This document shows, piece after piece, positions 5,231 through 6,450 of a DNA stretch of 6,450 nt. The DNA is taken from the NCBI GenBank assembly GCA_024691065.1, contig JAILOA010000403.1, positions 1-6,450 on the forward strand, read 5' to 3'. This DNA is from Lachnospiraceae bacterium (GTDB lineage: Bacteria; Bacillota; Clostridia; Lachnospirales; Lachnospiraceae). Positions within the stretch are counted from its first letter, which is position 1. Each line of letters begins with the position of its first letter. Position numbers and translations under genes: made by a program. Under the pieces are notes generated by a model that was not told the DNA's origin, did no database searches, and saw only the letters and a program-made list of their open reading frames with translations.

Positions 5231-5352
5231 CATTTCCACATCCGGGTTATATTTTACATTTCCACATCCGGGTTATATTTTACAACTTCGCACCCGGAAA
5301 ATCATATTGCAACTTCGCACCAAATCAATTATATTACAGCTTCGCATCCACC
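5231..5352 (-). repeat. 26-27-bp tandem array starting within the dehydrogenase 3' end
   Basis: Units lie at 5337-5352 (inside the gene), 5310-5336, 5283-5309, 5257-5282 and 5231-5256. The two at 5231-5282 are identical. On the minus strand each carries a version of GGATGCGAAGCTG; in four of five it is followed by TAA, as at the true stop, while one has CAA. Periods are 27, 27, 26 and 26 bp, and the array adjoins the TGAAGAGA repeats directly. CCGGGT (5268-5273) and ACCCGG (5292-5297) can form a small hairpin. Confidence 0.8.
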
Positions 5353-6450
5353 GCAATCTTGTATATATTAGCAACGTCCTCAGATGTGAGTTGCACAAAT
5401 CCACCTGTCTTGCCGTCTCCGAGCCCAAACTTTTCAACAAGCTTAGGTATATCCTCTTCCTTTGCACCAAGCTCGGCAAAATTAATCGGCATTCCGATAT
5501 TATGTAAAAATGTTCTGAAACAATGGATTCCTTCGAGTGCTGTAGCTTCCGGATTTTCAAAATTCATCTTGCAACCGAATACCCTTGTCGACATCTGACA
5601 GAAGCGCATTACATTGTGCTTGTATACATACTCCATCCAGGATGGCATGATAACTGCAAGTCCGGCGCCGTGAGCACAATCGTAAAGTGCAGAAAGCTCA
5701 TGCTCGATTCCATGGCTGTTCCAATCCTGAGACCTGCCGACTCCAACGATACCATTGTGAGCAACCATGCCGGCCCACATTATATTTGCACGAGCTTCAT
5801 AATTGTTCGGATCCTCAATTACTCTCGGTGCTTCCTTAACCATGGTCATAAGCACTGCCTCGCAAAGACGGTCTGTAATCTCAACCTCTTTGGTATTTGT
5901 GAAATATCTTTCAAATACATGCGCCATAATATCAGTTGCGCCGCAAGCGGTCTGATAAGCAGGAAGGGTCTGGGTAAGCTCCGGATTAAGAATCGAGAAT
6001 TTGGACCTGAGTACGTCAGAACCTGTACCGCGCTTAAGCATTCCATCTTCCTTTGTAATTACGGAATCGCCCGAGCCTTCACTTCCGGCAGCCGCAATCG
6101 TGAGCACAACACCGATTGGAAGCGCCTTCTCAATACTCTTTCCCGAGTAAAAATCCCAGAAATCGCCGTCATAGCAAACACCCGCGGCAATTGCCTTAGA
6201 TGAATCGATTACCGAACCGCCGCCTATAGCCAAAATGTAATCGACGTCTTCATTCTTGCAAAGATCGATTCCCTTATAAACCAAAGTATCACGAGGATTT
6301 GGCATAACACCGCCAAGCTCGACAAATTCTAAACCGCTCTTTGTTAATGAATCCTTTACCCTGTCAACAAGTCCTGATTTTATTGCGGAACCTCCGCCAT
6401 AATGAATCAGAACCTTGCTACCTCCATATTTCTTGACATAATCTCCTGCT
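5334..6450 (-). CDS. Iron-containing alcohol dehydrogenase (BdhA/YqhD-like), N-terminus outside window
   Basis: The open frame enters at the window edge (first full codon at 6449) and stops at 5334-5336, giving 371 visible residues. Relatives have about 385-390, so only some 20-25 residues are missing; the ATG at 6305 is internal. The enzyme should interconvert aldehydes and alcohols with NAD(P)H, as in butanol or other fermentative alcohol formation. Numbering from codon 6449, the visible landmarks are HYGGGSAIKSG at 16-26, a PNP motif near 50, and the cofactor-binding IGGGSVIDSSK with GGGS at 76-79. The metal ligands of the family are all present: Asp173 and His177 (ATDIMAH), His250 (GIEHELS) and His260 (CAHGAGL). 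It should therefore be active. The closest family flavour is the butanol dehydrogenase/YqhD branch, but substrate and cofactor preference are inferred. Its last codons are part of a tandem repeat that continues past the stop. Confidence 0.93.
   Translation of the reverse strand, partial: AGDYVKKYGGSKVLIHYGGGSAIKSGLVDRVKDSLTKSGLEFVELGGVMPNPRDTLVYKGIDLCKNEDVDYILAIGGGSVIDSSKAIAAGVCYDGDFWDFYSGKSIEKALPIGVVLTIAAAGSEGSGDSVITKEDGMLKRGTGSDVLRSKFSILNPELTQTLPAYQTACGATDIMAHVFERYFTNTKEVEITDRLCEAVLMTMVKEAPRVIEDPNNYEARANIMWAGMVAHNGIVGVGRSQDWNSHGIEHELSALYDCAHGAGLAVIMPSWMEYVYKHNVMRFCQMSTRVFGCKMNFENPEATALEGIHCFRTFLHNIGMPINFAELGAKEEDIPKLVEKFGLGDGKTGGFVQLTSEDVANIYKIAVDAKL

Noticed and set aside
5048..5336. CRISPR-like or integron-like array between the peroxiredoxin and dehydrogenase genes
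   Set aside because: Unit types change from 64-74 bp to 26-27 bp, the units are tandem with no unique spacers, and no cas or integrase gene is present.
5097..5598. Plus-strand open frames of 136 and 139 codons over the repeats and dehydrogenase end
   Set aside because: They are made of repeat translation and the antisense of the dehydrogenase gene, lack a ribosome binding site and resemble no family.
5523..6203. 226-codon plus-strand open frame
   Set aside because: It is fully antisense to the alcohol dehydrogenase, which has complete metal and cofactor motifs; the plus-strand frame is a shadow.

Overview
The window looks like chromosomal DNA from a low-GC Gram-positive Clostridia-type bacterium, most likely a Lachnospiraceae relative. 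This rests on AT-rich composition, strong AAGGAGG-like ribosome binding sites, long AT-rich intergenic regions, a YknXYZ-type exporter and a butanol-dehydrogenase-type iron alcohol dehydrogenase. The lineage is inferred from style and protein flavour; there is no rRNA or marker gene in the window.

Layout. Positions 1-2447 (+ strand) hold the end of an exporter operon: the C-terminus of a HlyD/MacA-like adaptor, a MacB/LolD-type ATPase and a MacB/FtsX-type permease. Both gene junctions overlap (17 bp and 11 bp), and each downstream start has its own Shine-Dalgarno site. The ATPase carries an extra tail of about 75 residues built from decapeptide repeats. A 539-bp AT-rich gap follows, with a perfect 22-bp palindrome, a strong intrinsic terminator, an 8-bp microsatellite and a well-formed promoter. 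That promoter serves a MerR-family regulator (2987-3916, +) with a GyrI/BmrR-like effector domain and an unusual 54-residue N-terminal extension. Next come 2.7 copies of a 77-80-bp tandem repeat and a bidirectional terminator shared with a convergent 1-Cys peroxiredoxin (4282-4950, -). The 383-bp leader of the peroxiredoxin gene is almost entirely three different tandem-repeat families. It ends in an iron-containing alcohol dehydrogenase (5334 to beyond 6450, -) whose own last codons form the first unit of one repeat array.

How the genes may work together. The exporter genes make one ABC efflux system of the YknXYZ/MacAB type, probably for a peptide, antibiotic or other amphipathic substrate. 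The MerR protein has a ligand-sensing domain typical of multidrug sensors and could control it, but the terminator and its own promoter separate the two, so the link is only positional. The alcohol dehydrogenase and peroxiredoxin lie on the opposite strand in the same direction. They fit fermentative redox/aldehyde metabolism and peroxide detoxification, but the repeat-filled spacer and a candidate promoter argue against tight co-transcription.

The protein families are ordinary. The unusual feature is the density of unrelated short tandem duplications: one coding array and several non-coding ones in 6.4 kb, some placed against a stop codon, a -35 element or a ribosome binding site. I did not find a convincing new multi-gene system.
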